The position numbers were made by a program, and so were the translations under genes. A stretch of DNA of 64,000 nucleotides from NCBI GenBank assembly GCA_019925105.1, contig JAHGAU010000009.1, positions 1,488,001 to 1,552,000 of the forward strand, in the 5' to 3' direction. The notes below the pieces were generated by a model. The model was not told the DNA's origin, searched no databases, and saw only the letters and a list, made by a program, of their open reading frames with translations. Source of the DNA: Niebla homalea. Taxonomy: Eukaryota; Ascomycota; Lecanoromycetes; Lecanorales; Ramalinaceae. This document shows positions 46,853-58,375 of this stretch, piece after piece. Position 1 is the first letter of the stretch. Each line of letters opens with the position of its first letter.

Positions 46853-47908
46853 TCACACCACCATCTCAATAACCATCTCCGCCGCCTTCCTCCTTCCCCC
46901 AGCCCTCTCACACACCTCCCCCAATTCCTTCGCCCTTTTCCTTTTTCCCCCACCCCCAAGTATTCGACATGCCTAGCAACATCATAGGTATCGTACCACA
47001 CGGGCAACAACACCTGCGGGACCTTCGCTGCAGTGGTCTCGAGAAACCTGTTGGCACCGCCATGATGGAACGATAGGATGGCAGCCGGGTCGACACCCAG
47101 CCAGTCACTTGGCGCGATTGCAGTGGCGGCGGGCCGATGATGGCGTCGAATTATTGATTGTCGGGCGTGAGTGGTGCCGGTGCGGAGCGCAAGTCCGGTC
47201 GTTTGGCCAGGATGAGGCGACAGGCCCGTCGGCCATCGCCCATCGCCACAGCATCATCACCCTCCACTCATCCTCATCCTCCACCCCACCGTGCGGAATC
47301 GTGATGGGTCCATACTTCATCACATTTCCCAGCACCTGGATACACTGGTAGTCGAGTTCCGGCAGGCACGGCGATAAGTACGTCTCACTCGGCCAGTACG
47401 GGTCGCGCATGGGAAATAGACTGGGGTACACCGATCGGGCGCGTTGGCGCTCGAAGTGGAGGATCTGGAGGGAGAGGAAGATGTGGAAGAGATAAGGCGA
47501 GCAGGAGGAAATTGTTAAAGGGGATGAGGTGCAGGAGCAGGGGGAGGGGAAGTTGGAGGAAGGGCTAGATATCTTTGTGTCCAGGATCGGTTTGTCTCGG
47601 ACAATTAAGTGGTCTTGCATGGGGATGGGGAGAGAAGAGTTTTGGGGCACATAGGCCTTTTGTTGAGATGAAACCGAAGACAAAGGGGAAAAGGGCTCAC
47701 ACGGGGAATTCCACCAAACCGCCTTTTCGGGCTGCAAATCCGCGAGCAAATAGCAGAGACTCAAGGGGTTTAAAATCGCATATGATTTCTTGCCTTGCTC
47801 CACATGGCCATAGACGCGTCGGACAGGCATCCGTGCTCAGAGTTGGTGAGGAACAGGACGCGCTTTGAGGGGTCTGTTGGGGTAGTAATTCTGATTGAAA
47901 GAGAGTGA
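46853..47908 (-). pseudogene. decayed UDP-glycosyltransferase (GT1)
   Basis: Fragments of a fungal GT1 enzyme survive in order on the minus strand but in different frames. N-terminal 'SKRVLFLTNSEHG' lies near 47835-47875. The linker 'LSPCLPELDYQCI' with 'GNVMKYGPITIPHGG' lies near 47290-47370. The C-terminal UDP-sugar site 'DWLGVDPAAILSFHHGGANR' with 'KVPQVLLPVWYDTYDVARHV' lies near 46970-47100. The terminal 'KRAKELGEVCERAGGRRKAA' is in a third frame near 46860-46925, ending TGA at 46853. Stops separate the parts, and about 60 residues after 'EYLGVG' are missing. The donor-site HHGG motif remains, so it once was a working glucosyltransferase type. No RIP-like AT richness; decay is by deletion and frameshift. 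Ends are approximate. Confidence 0.72.
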
Positions 47909-48685
47909 TGAAACGTGAAAAGTTTACAACATGGAAACTGAGACCATGCTTCTCGAAAAGAGTCATAGAAAGCGGGAAATACTGGCATGGACGAGAGTGT
48001 AAGGGTCTCGTTGAATAAAGGAAATGACAGGCTCAGTTCTCTAGTCTGTATAATGTGTCCATTAAGGTCATGCTCTGTACTAGCCAAGTAGTGATATCGA
48101 TGCAACAGAGAGAGATACCAATTTTTTCATGAACGTCCAGGCTCAATGCTGGTTGACTGGTGATTGGTGATTCGGGGGCCGGTGGTCAGTGGTGATGGTG
48201 GTAGGCAGCCTGCAGCTAGATAATTGGAAGTGCCAAGACTGAGGATACGCTACGCCCTGAATTGGAAGCTAAATAAGGGCCGCACAGTGACGGGACGTAC
48301 ACCATTGCACCCCTGAAATCCCAAATTTCTGGACAAGAAGATGCTCCGTCTGATAAAAGTCTTCTATTTTTGCAGATTATGATGTGAACACTTTTGCAGA
48401 AGCGTGCATTCTGCGGTCCCGTGCTCGTGCCTTGCTGGAATGAATTAAGCGACTCTTGACAGGCGTATTGGAAAACAGGTGAAGGAGTAGCCGTCAAGAA
48501 ATCTGAACTCCCTCGCCGAGCTTTACCCTCATGAATTGGTGCTTCCACAGCCTGACCAAATGGCCAGCAATCCTGTCGCTGTTTCGTGTGAAGATGTCGT
48601 TGATAAGTCAATTCATAAGCATGTCCTTGAAATCGTATGAACTTCTTCCCTCCCCCTGTGCGCATCGTGCGTGCAAGGTTACATC
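47909..48685. other. intergenic region
   Basis: Between the glycosyltransferase remnant and TOA1. ORFs here lack domains; part may be former 5' sequence of the remnant. Confidence 0.4.
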
Positions 48686-50432
48686 TCACCACTCAAACTC
48701 GCCGTTGGCCTTGCTAAAGACATATCTGGCATCGTCAGCATGTCAATCTTCTCGTAATACCGAAAGGAAAATTGGACGTACTCCTTTCCGCCTGAATTCA
48801 AAACTCCATCCCTGAGAGTACACTTCCACTTCGTCTTGACCCGCTGGACCTTATCATACGTGCACAGAATGACTTGGGTAGGCTTGCCGTCGTCATTCTC
48901 TTCTTCGATCTCGTTGTCGTCTGGATCGTCCAGATCAGAATTGATAGCGTCTTCGTCATCGTCACCAAAAAGCTCGTCCTTGATCTTGACTTTGCTGTCC
49001 TCTTCGTCGTCGTCGAGACCATCCAGCTGCGGAAGCCTGGGGATTTTAGATCCTTCGGCCCGGGACTCATCGCCCGTGTCGAGCTTGCGCTTGAGAGCCT
49101 TTGGTTGCTCAGACAGGGGCATCATGAGACCACCACCCTCTCTGGCGCGGCTCATCTGTTCTGCCTGCTCCCGGATCGTCAAGTCAGCTCGGCGACGAGC
49201 CTCGGTGGCCTCTAGACGACGCTGGTTAACATAGCCCTCCCAATCATCAGCGCCGTCGGTTTGACCATTACCAGCTAATGGATACTGCTGACCCTGCTGC
49301 TGCTGTTGGCGCTGCTGCATTTGTTGGACTGCTAGAGCGTGGTGCCGGCGCTGATATTCGGCCTGTTGCTCTCTCGCCTGCTCTGGGGTGAGTAGCGGAC
49401 GAGAAGCATTGCCTGCAGATGGGCTGTTGGGAATCATCTGAGATTGAAGCTTGCTGATCTGAGGAGCAGCATTCGAGCCATACTTTTCTTGCATGTGGGC
49501 TATGGCCCGATCCTTGGCATCGTTATTCCCGTAGTTTGGGGGAAGGCTCGGGATGGCCTGCTCCAATCCAGGCTCTGTCTTGATCCGAGGACCATTAGGG
49601 TTTGTGGTATATGACGTGGAGCCGGCCGATGCGCCGCTCGACGAGGGAACATGAGCAGGTTGTGGCCGGGGCACGTTGGAGGGTACTGTAGGATTTTGCA
49701 TAGGTGGAGGGACTGGCGCCGGTTCCCAGGGGAATGTCCCAACTTTGAGAGCCGAGAGCTTTGTTTGCCATGTCTGAACAAGCATGAGTGTCAGTACTGG
49801 CCCATAGGTATTGCTTCGATGCGAACATCAGGACACATTATAGGTAAAAGGGGGGTGATATTCAGGGACAGAGCTCGGCTAGACTTGCACGCGGTAATTA
49901 AGAGTAGGAAGGGCAAATTTAAGCGATGAGAATGTTGCGTGCTGCGGCCAAGTGGGGGCGCCTTAAAATGAGTCAAATGCCGAGAAGTCCCCCCCAAAAA
50001 CGTCCAAATTCCCACTTTCCGAATCTGCCTCCAGGCGATACCAGAATAAATCCCCCCTGCCACCACAATGACAACCAGAAGCGAGTGATGCCCATGCAAA
50101 CAGTGCTCAGATCTTCTGCCCCATGGGAAGAAACGATGAAGCTTTTGATTGAGGAAACATTACTTGAAGAAACGACAGGAGGGATATTTCCAGTGGCTGT
50201 GATGCAAGAGCCGGGCCACTTACGGTCTTCAAGTCCTCCAGAGTCTGTTGGTTGACACCATCCTCTTCGAATGTGTTGTGGCAATTTTCAATCACATCAT
50301 CCATGATGCGAAGGTAGATGTTCCCCTGTGATGAACACTTTCATTCAGCGACTGTGACGGTGGATGATGGGGAAGCATCCTCATCGGAGGGGCATTCTGT
50401 TTAGGCAGACTGACCAGCAGCTGGTTCGACAT
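48686..50432 (-). CDS. TOA1: TFIIA large subunit (TOA1)
   Basis: General transcription factor IIA alpha/beta precursor-type subunit, which stabilises TBP on the TATA box. Exons 50415-50432 (only 18 nt, MSNQLL), 50224-50325, 48782-49773 and 48686-48725 (40 nt) join to 383 aa. N-terminal helix domain: 'NIYLRIMDDVIENCHNTFEE' then 'WQTKLSALKVGTFPW'. The middle is Pro/Gln-rich with a Gln run, then an acidic stretch (GDDDEDAINSDLDDPDD). The C-terminal beta-barrel has 'TYDKVQRVKTKWKCTLRDGV' and ends 'KEYVFSKANGEFEW', the invariant TFIIA end; this last part needs the 56-nt intron 48726-48781 to be removed. All borders are consensus GT-AG. Confidence 0.96.
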
Positions 50433-51067
50433 GTCGCCTGTCTAAGCAGCCTGTCGACTGCCCACCTGCTCGAGTCTTTGCGCTCTCGATACTTCGAATC
50501 AAATATTGAAGTTCAGGTTACAGCCCCGTCAAGAGGTGGATCTGTCTATGGAGATAGCTTTTGTGAAGCGGGGTGGTATCCGAGACAGGCTCTGTTTGCA
50601 CTGTCGGGGTGGTATGTGCTGTTAAAGATATACTCAGACCCTTCCTCATGACATGATTGTGTCTTACGCTATGTATTGCGCAAGACGTGGAGTGGAACAA
50701 TGTGGTCGGCCGTGGCTCTTCAATTTATTTGCTTGCGGGTGTTGTAAATGACAAGCTGCTTTTTATCCAGAAGAATTTGAAGGGTGTCACTTGCTTAGTA
50801 AGCTCACCAGCCCTACCCTTCATCTTTGTTTCATAAACATTCAGCAATGAACATTCACTTTGTCCGTCATCGTTTTGCGCAGTGCACTTCATGGAGGATC
50901 AAAAGAGTGTATTTGCGGTATATCTAGTCTTGCTAGCATACATTTGAATTGAGGAATTGGCTTCGTCCGTGCAAAATGAAATAGCCGCCTGCCAGCCTCC
51001 CCAAGATGCAGTCGCTAAGAAAGCGCAATCGTCACAATAGCACAACATGGGAGTCCGTGCCTTATCG
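50433..51067. other. TOA1 promoter / CDC20 3' flank
   Basis: 635 bp between two minus-strand genes. No further gene or site recognised. Confidence 0.5.
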
Positions 51068-52918
51068 TCACCGAATGGTTATCTGCTTCTTCATGTCGCC
51101 GCCTTTGCCAGTGACACCTCCCCCTCTGATCGAAGTCGAAGCGGTTCCAGGCTTCTTCTCGAAGATCTTCCAGAACTTGAGACTCTCGTCGGCAGCTGCT
51201 GTTGCAAGCATCTGACCGTCAGGGCTGAGGCAACTGTGGAGCACCCTTGTCTCGTGTGCCGGGATTTCAATATTGCGGACCAGCGTGGGGTAGCTCCAGA
51301 TGCTTAGCGAGTTGTCAGGGAAGCCGCTGGAGCTGACGATTTCACGGTAATGGTTGCTCCACCGCAGGCTGGTCACTTGGGATCCTGTGTCGATACTGTT
51401 GGTTCGAGCTCCAGTCGTGGTGTTCCAGAAGTGGATATGGCGATCGTATGAGCCTCCACCAGTGGCAAGGAGGTTTGGCTGCCATGGGCACCAACTGAGC
51501 GCTTTGACAGCAGCACGGTGGTTGGTCTTTTGGTGCTTCGGTGCTGCCAACGAACGAGCATCCCAAATGGACACGAGGTTGTCATTGCCGCCAGTGGCCA
51601 ACTGAGAGCCGTCCGCTCGCCATTCGAGACCGCAAACTTCGGATGAGTGCGACACCAGCTCTGCAACCTTGTGGTCTGCAACACGGACGTCATGATTGTA
51701 AACCAGTCCACTTCGAGCTCCAGTGGAGAGGAGATGCTTGTTCCATCCCATCACACCCACCCGCGAATCGTGGCCGTACATGCTCCGGAGTTTGGTGCCT
51801 TCTTCGACGTCCCAAATCTGGACTTCGCCGGTACCGAGACCAACGCCGACGTAGGCGCCATCTCCACTCCACTTGACACTGCTGATGTAAGTGTCTGCAG
51901 AAGTCTCGAATAAGCTGCTGACAGTCCCGCTATCCGCAGACCAGATGTAGAGATTGCGTTCGAGGCCAATGGCAACCTGGTTGCCGGAGCTCCAATCAAG
52001 AAGGTTGAGATAGTAGTCGTCCACTAGGCCGGGCGCGTCGAGAACCCGTTCAGGTGCTGTCAGGACTCGTCGACGAAACTGTGCAGATGTGGCTGCTGAC
52101 TTCAGTGGTCGATTGTATTGTGATCGAAGGTCAATCGGCTTCGATGACTCGGGGGCCGCCGGCTTGAAAGCGAGGATACGAGTATTCAGGGACACTCCAC
52201 ACGCGGAGGCAAGCGAGGATTGGTAGGCAAGCGCTTCTGGTGGTGGCTTTGTGTACGAACTGGTCTCCTCACTGTCTTCCAAGTTGAGCGCTTCAAGAGC
52301 GAGAGCAGCTTCATCATCTGCTTGATGACTGCCAATAGTGTAGGCATTGGCCGCATTGGCTAAGACAGTAGAACCCTCACCACCGCTCGTCTTGGGTCGT
52401 TGGTTCTCAAGATCAGCTTTACCGGAACCTGCTACTTTGAGACCCTCACTTGCTCCTCTACTTGGAATGAAGCGGTCTCCAGCTTCAAGGCGGATCGTGG
52501 TCTTGCCTGATTTGGTCCGCAGAGGACCCTTCTTCCGGCTTGCACTTTTCGACGGTGTCTGCCTCGTCGTCGGGCCTGTTCCGGCCAAGTTCCAGTCTGA
52601 GACGCCAAGTTCCAGGTGCTTCGGTGTTTTCCGATCTTGGGCGATGTTTGACTTTGGCGAATCACGCTGTACTGTCCTCGAGGTTGACCGCGAAACCTGT
52701 GATGACAAGCGACCGAGAGCTGACTGAGATGCTAGGCGCTGGGGCTCGCATATCTGACGAGGAGGTGTAAAGGGTGAGTTTTCCAATGACACATTACTGG
52801 CCACGCTTGCTTTGCGATCACGTGGTGAGGGTGAAAGTGGCATCCGTCCACCGGCAGTTCTGGATGAGAAGAGGCCATGGTGGCTCTTGAGTGGAGTTGA
52901 TATGGAGGCTGCCGCCAT
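51068..52918 (-). CDS. CDC20: CDC20/Slp1 anaphase-promoting-complex activator
   Basis: Single-exon gene, 616 aa. The C-box DRFIPSR lies near residue 149 and the C-terminal IR tail is ITIR; both dock to the APC/C. Between them are 'RRVLTAPERVLDAPGLVDDYYLNL' (start of the propeller) and seven WD40 repeats, for example 'VKWSGDGAYVGVGLGTGEVQ', 'LEWRADGSQLATGGNDN' and 'WCPWQPNLLATGGGSYDR'. The Ser/Pro-rich N-terminus carries many S/T-P phosphorylation sites. Activates ubiquitination of securin and cyclin B at anaphase. 'YNRPLKSA' and the absence of Cdh1-specific features favour CDC20 over Cdh1/FZR. Divergent from the kelch/BTB gene. Confidence 0.95.
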   Translation of the reverse strand: MAAASISTPLKSHHGLFSSRTAGGRMPLSPSPRDRKASVASNVSLENSPFTPPRQICEPQRLASQSALGRLSSQVSRSTSRTVQRDSPKSNIAQDRKTPKHLELGVSDWNLAGTGPTTRQTPSKSASRKKGPLRTKSGKTTIRLEAGDRFIPSRGASEGLKVAGSGKADLENQRPKTSGGEGSTVLANAANAYTIGSHQADDEAALALEALNLEDSEETSSYTKPPPEALAYQSSLASACGVSLNTRILAFKPAAPESSKPIDLRSQYNRPLKSAATSAQFRRRVLTAPERVLDAPGLVDDYYLNLLDWSSGNQVAIGLERNLYIWSADSGTVSSLFETSADTYISSVKWSGDGAYVGVGLGTGEVQIWDVEEGTKLRSMYGHDSRVGVMGWNKHLLSTGARSGLVYNHDVRVADHKVAELVSHSSEVCGLEWRADGSQLATGGNDNLVSIWDARSLAAPKHQKTNHRAAVKALSWCPWQPNLLATGGGSYDRHIHFWNTTTGARTNSIDTGSQVTSLRWSNHYREIVSSSGFPDNSLSIWSYPTLVRNIEIPAHETRVLHSCLSPDGQMLATAAADESLKFWKIFEKKPGTASTSIRGGGVTGKGGDMKKQITIR

Positions 52919-53679
52919 TCTGAATCAACTCGAAGATCGACTGGGCAACTGAATGCGTCGATGTCTGGTCGCTGTGATGAAGACTAGCGGTCTTCAGGTT
53001 AGTGATAAGCGGTTATTCAACGACGATGTTGTCGGTTGTCGTTGTCTATGTTGTTCCAGCTGCTTGGATTTCCAAGAGTCTCAAGTTAATGGATCCTGGT
53101 AAATTATGTTAGTAGTTGCTGTTGATGTGTATTGATGGCCGGAAGGCGAATAACCGATTTCCTCGGCAGAGAAGCTTTCGCAATCGGTGGGTCGATCTGG
53201 TTCAAATCTTTGAGAAAGAAGAATGATCTAATGGATTGGAGAGGCTTGCTCGTGCTTTGGATGGGATGCTTGAGAAGGATGTAGAGGTAGAGAAATGTGG
53301 GAGATGCGGAATGAAGTGTGACGGTGAGAAATGAAGGATGTCTGAAAAAGATGTAAGTAAATAGTAGAAAATAGACTAGTGGTTGCTACCATGGGCAGGG
53401 GCCAACGGTTATCGATAGAAACCCCTGGCTAGACCTTATCAAGGCTAGGCAGAAAAACCTTGTTGTCAGCCTCGAGGCTCCCCCAAATAGTCCTGCATCA
53501 TTCACTTTCCAATCTTTCTTTACTTTAGGTAGCTTGAGTATTCCATGAAAACTTGAAGTCCTTTCCTTCGCTACAGCATTGCTATTACGTCTGGTGTTAT
53601 ACGCTCACTACGTGCGTACACTAGGATATTCGAGCAAGGCTCATGTCAATGTCTTTGACATAATCAGGCATAGGATGAT
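52919..53679. promoter_or_regulatory. CDC20 / kelch-BTB divergent promoter region
   Basis: 761 bp between divergent starts. No TATA box or binding site recognised with confidence. Confidence 0.4.
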
Positions 53680-55901
53680 ATGAATAGTCAAGCAGCCCCC
53701 ACGACCTTTGGTCAATCGCCTACCGCGGTCCATACTGGGTCTTGGACCGGCACTGTACAGGGTGCAAGACCACGGTCTTCAATGGCGTCCAATAACACCT
53801 ACACCATGCCCGCCAGTCCATCTAAAAGACTTAGACCCGGTATGAGCAGCTACAAGCCGTCAATCGCAAAGACCTGCGGCCAACGTCCGGCATGTCTTGT
53901 CAACGCCTCCGTGACGTACTGTGGCAATGACACCATCTTTGCATTTGGCGGCTTTGATCAGTACACTGACGAGGTCTACAATCACGTCTTGAAGCTGGAT
54001 CTCAGAAGTCTTCAGTGGAGCTTGGTGGACAACTACGGGGACATACCTGGTGTCAGGATGGGACACACCGCATGCCTCTGGCATGGCTCCAAATTGCTGG
54101 TTTATGGAGGCGAGAACGAACATCGCGAGTTACTATCTGATGTCATCATCTACGACTTGACGAGCTCGCATTGGACGCAACCGGAGATTCGGGGCCCCAT
54201 ACCGAAAGGAAGAGCACGTCATGCCACGGCAGTGTACGATGATAAGTTGTATGTTGTTGGCGGTGTGACAGGAACGGATACTTATACCTGCGATGAGATC
54301 TTGTACCTTGACCTCAAGACATGGACTTGGTCTCGTTCTTGGAGTTTCGTCGCGAGATACGATCATTCAGCCTGGGTATGGGGAGGGAGGATCTGGGTCT
54401 TTGGGGGCCTTGGTCCTGATATGGAGCGCACGGGTGACTTGTGGTGGCTGGATTTGAAAAGCAGCCCTGCTTTTAAGTCGGCCCCATCGACAGGTTCGGC
54501 TGATCTACCTCAGACTGAACGAGGTGGTCACCATGGCCGCTTGAACGCCCACTTTCAGCATCGAGAGGCCGCGACGGGGTCAACAGGGTATGCAGCCAAC
54601 TCCAGCAGTGTGCAAGTCCGAGGGTCCCTCCTTGGTCCCAAGTCGATGGCCCCTGGTTCAATGGCCACAGTCAAATTCATGTCCGGTCCTGACATTCCTG
54701 CCCCGGCTGCCGGCACACATTTCCACGCTTACTCCTCTGGAGCCTTGCTGGACTTCACCACTCCGGCGGGTATGCTCCGTCCATGGGAATGCAATCTCAC
54801 GGCGCTGGACTTGAAGAGCTTGCAATGGCAGAAGCTTGCCTCCGGCTCGGAGGTTTTCGACCCATCTTATCGCTGGCACTACTGCGCTGTGAATGAAGAT
54901 GGTACCAAAGCGTGGTTACTGGGTTGCGCGGTTGAGACCAATGATGATGGTATCGGAGGCATCGGAGAATATCTCAGTGACGTTCTACCCCTCGACCTCC
55001 GCCGGTTTGGCCTTCTCGGAAACGATGCCGCAGCGCGCTCCGGTTCAGATCAGGTTGACATGCCAGCCTCTGACACTCACGCAACGTCCAATTTGACCAG
55101 CCTGGGCGTGGACCTATCGGCAATGTTCGATCAGAAAAAGGATGGTGGATGGGACTTCGTGGTGACGGCTTCGAGAGACGACGCTGATGATGACGCGTCG
55201 GCTGCTTCATCTCCCACAATGGAAAGGGCACCCATGACCCCTTTAGCGATTCAAATGCTACAAGCTCGCCGCCAATCCACGTTCACCGTCTGATCCTGCA
55301 AGCTCGCTGGCCTCACTTCAAGCGACTCTACAATTCCGAGATGGCCGAGTTCCACACGAAGAAGTTGCATGTGCCGGAGCCTTACTCGGTGGTGCGTGCG
55401 TTTTTATACTACCTATATACAGACAGTATTGGACAGCACGCGGAATATTGCAAGGACCTGGATGATGTGGCTGGCTTGCTAGTGATGGCGCAGATGTATG
55501 ACATGCAGCGGCTTCGTCTCCTCTGTTTGAACCGGCTCAGTCGGGAACTGGATGTGGAGCACGCAGCGGTGATTTGGGAAAGGGCGGGGTCTGCACAAGA
55601 TGAATGGCTTCAGAAACGGGCGGCAACATATTGCTTGACTTACTGGGGCCGAGTGGTTCGAAGCGACGGCTTCCGTCAGCTGAGTCGACGAAGCATGATG
55701 GAGCTGTGCGAGGCGATTGACTTGGAGGGCAGGGTGGTGGGGGGCGAAGAGTTGGAGATGATTGGGGGTCTAGGCGGGAGCAAGCTCGTCATTGGCGGTG
55801 TTAGCCACGAGGGAGCTAGACGAAGGACCATCTCACAGAGCGGGACGACGGGTGATGATGAGAATGAAGGGCAGGAAGACGAGGGTATGGAGTTAAGCTA
55901 A
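53680..55901 (+). CDS. kelch-repeat and BTB/POZ protein
   Basis: The ATG at 53680 opens MNSQAAPTTFGQS. Residues about 70-300 hold kelch blades: 'IFAFGGFDQYTDEVYNHVLKLD', 'RMGHTACLWHGSKLLVYGG', 'ARHATAVYDDKLYVVGG', and 'DHSAWVWGGRIWVFGG'. The C-terminal part is a BTB/POZ and BACK-like region: 'HRLILQARWPHFKRLYNSEM', 'EPYSVVRAFLYYLYTDSI', 'ELDVEHAAVIWERAG'. The kelch frame ends at a TGA at 55291 while the BTB frame is open from about 55207. A GT-AG intron such as 55164-55227 (after DFV, before GTHDPFSD) would join them; its acceptor is poor in pyrimidines, so the border is not certain. Likely a scaffold or Cul3-type adaptor; fungal members are little studied. Confidence 0.88.
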
Positions 55902-57101
55902 ATGATGTGTCTGACAAGAGCGAGGCGTTTTTTGGATATGGCAGTGTAAAGGTGCAGAATGAGGTGGGACCTTGCATGGCCATGGGCGTCTTCATACAAC
56001 ATGATCATCACCGTTCTTGCATATTGATTGCATATTGAAGGAATGAAGAAGCAATGAATGATTTTGGAATTGTCTCGGGGAGTTGTGACCATAATGATGC
56101 CAAAATAGTACAATGCTGAGATGGTGGTGATAGGCCTGATGAGGCCTGATCTGAGCCACACAGCCTGCATGAGAGATATCACAGCCCTGCGGAGGATGGA
56201 CATGTACAACCCAACATTTAAACCTTGTTGTTATGCCTATTAGGATGGAAATGAATCATGTTTTACTATTCTTTTCAATAGACTATCTGTGTCTCTTACT
56301 GCATATCCTATAAGTCACTCAATTGTTCCTGGTCAAATCTGCCCCGGTTGCATGCGCAATTTTATGCAGGAGTGAGGAGTCTTTTTCGGCCTTGTCCAGA
56401 ATTGCCCACTGTGGAGCGGCCGAACACGAGGTGCCAAACATCACTAAGCCTCATTGAGCTAGAACTAAAACACATTGGTAAATCTGACAAAACAGAAGGA
56501 GAACCCAGAATTCACCAGACTAGGATTATTGAGGCTCAGATCATTCTTCAATATTTTGGCTTTCTTCAGCCTTCAAAGCATTTGTCCAACCTCGAATCAT
56601 CGTCTCTCCTCGATATCAAACGCCGCCTACCCATATCAATCACCTTGTGAAACCTACGCTCGTTCTCCTCATCGCTCGCTTGCTTTTTCCACCATTACAC
56701 GCTCCATCAAGCAAACAGGCGCTCGACTTCCATTGTTCCTTCTACCCCGAGGAGCCAACAACATTTGTGAGGAACAAAGTTGAAACCCAGCGATCAACAC
56801 AGCCACAAGCCTCCCCCTCCCACGCTTAACCATTTGATCTATAACTCCTCCTTTTCAAAACACCTCTGCGACCACCTCACCCCTGGCTCATAAGTGGATA
56901 CCGCGCAACCACGGCGGAGCCGACTCCGACTGGAGTGAACTATTGTCGACTACTTCGAGGACTCCTTTGACCGCAGAAGAAACCGCCAATATTGGTTCAC
57001 GCGGTCACGAGGCTCGGGCTTCCCTCCTGGGAGGCCAGCCGATCAACAGAGGATACGCCTACCCCGCTGGCGGTGGTCAGGCTCGCATTGCGACTTCCAA
57101 A
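55902..57101. other. intergenic and long leader of UPF0658 gene
   Basis: 1.2 kb. No ATG on the plus strand occurs from about 56370 to 57102, while a frame in phase with the UPF0658 ORF stays open from 56845. The stretch 56640-56940 is pyrimidine-rich, as in fungal leaders. No other gene recognised. Confidence 0.5.
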
Positions 57102-58375
57102 ATGTATAAGCCTAATTCGTTATGGACTTGGGCTTTTGTGGGAGTGACAGGTAGTCAAGCTGCGATCATCATAGCCTTTGAGTCGTATGATACTCCCTCT
57201 CAATGATGTCCGTGAGCCCTCCCTTGACTGATGATCTATCAGATATGTATTCGCTCTATTCCAGACCGGCCTTCATAAACACAAACCTTCCAGACTCGAC
57301 TACGAGCAGACCATCCCAACCTTCCTCACCCTTTACATCTTCGGTCTCATCTACGAGCTTGTCCTCGTATGGGATGCTCTTCGCCTCAAGAACACCATTC
57401 AAATCATCGGTCTTTGCATCTACAACCTTGGTCTTGTCATCTATGCCGCTGTGCAATTGTCGGAAATCAACCAGGCTATCAACTACTTCAAGGGCGTGGA
57501 TAGCCCCGATCCGAACTTTCTTCATGCCATGAATGACTCCGTTTGGTCGTCGGCCAAGCCCTTCTTGATCGCCATCCCCATCATCATTGCCATAGGGACC
57601 CTTGCAATGGGCTTTATTGCTCGAAAGCTTTACGATGAATTTGCTTGGACCATCTACAAGCATATCAGCGCAGACCTCCGGATGAAGAGACGCTATTTGA
57701 CTTATCAGGTTGGTCTGCCCTGCACAATGTCCAGACGTTGATGACTGATGAGAGATGTCAGATATACATTGCATACTTGAAATTCGATTTCTTCTTCTTT
57801 CTCGGATTTACAATACAATTGATCGTCATTGTCCAGGCCGCGAACCGCAAGGACTACGAATTCTATCTCACAATCGCTGCCATCCCCGTCACGATTGGCA
57901 TCCTGCTTCTGGCTGGGGTATTCACCCGCAAAGAAAGCAAGATGGGCACTGGGGGCATCATTGTAAGTTCCTCCATCGCCGGCTTATTTCCCTAAGATTC
58001 CTTTTGGCCTATGCTCCCGACATTGATGAACGGGAGAAGCTAACGGTCTACTGATAGTTCCTATATTTCGCCGGCCTGGCCTACTTCATATTCAAGTGCG
58101 TCAGGATGTATGGGAGCGGCCCCAAAGCAAAAGAATATGCACCCGCCAAAAGATCCCTCACGACTTTCGCCGTCCTGACAATCGCATGTCTTGTGGCTAC
58201 CATCGTCAATGCTTTTGCCTGCCTGTTGAACTTCGACCATGGGTTGAGACCCTATATTGCCCATCGCAAAGTTGAGAGTGAGGATGAAAAGCCATTGGGC
58301 AATGGCTCGCAGATGGAGATGCCGCACCTCAACTACGCGAGTGGACCGGCGACAACAAGGATGGAGATTGATTAG
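57102..58375 (+). CDS. UPF0658 Golgi membrane protein
   Basis: Exons 57102-57184, 57243-57708, 57762-57962 and 58058-58375 give 355 aa with about seven TM helices. It opens MYKPNSLWTWAFVGVTGSQA. 'YEQTIPTFLTLYIFGLIYELVL', 'LCIYNLGLVIYAAVQLSEI', 'YLKFDFFFFLGFTIQLIVI', and 'TTFAVLTIACLVATIVNAF' match the family named after fission-yeast C23H3.04, located to the Golgi. The cytosolic tail is hydrophilic. Function unknown. The ATG at 57102 is the first after a long ATG-free leader; the same frame stays open 85 codons upstream with coding-like text (LTAEETANIGSRGHEAR), so a non-AUG extension or missed first exon is possible. Confidence 0.9.
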
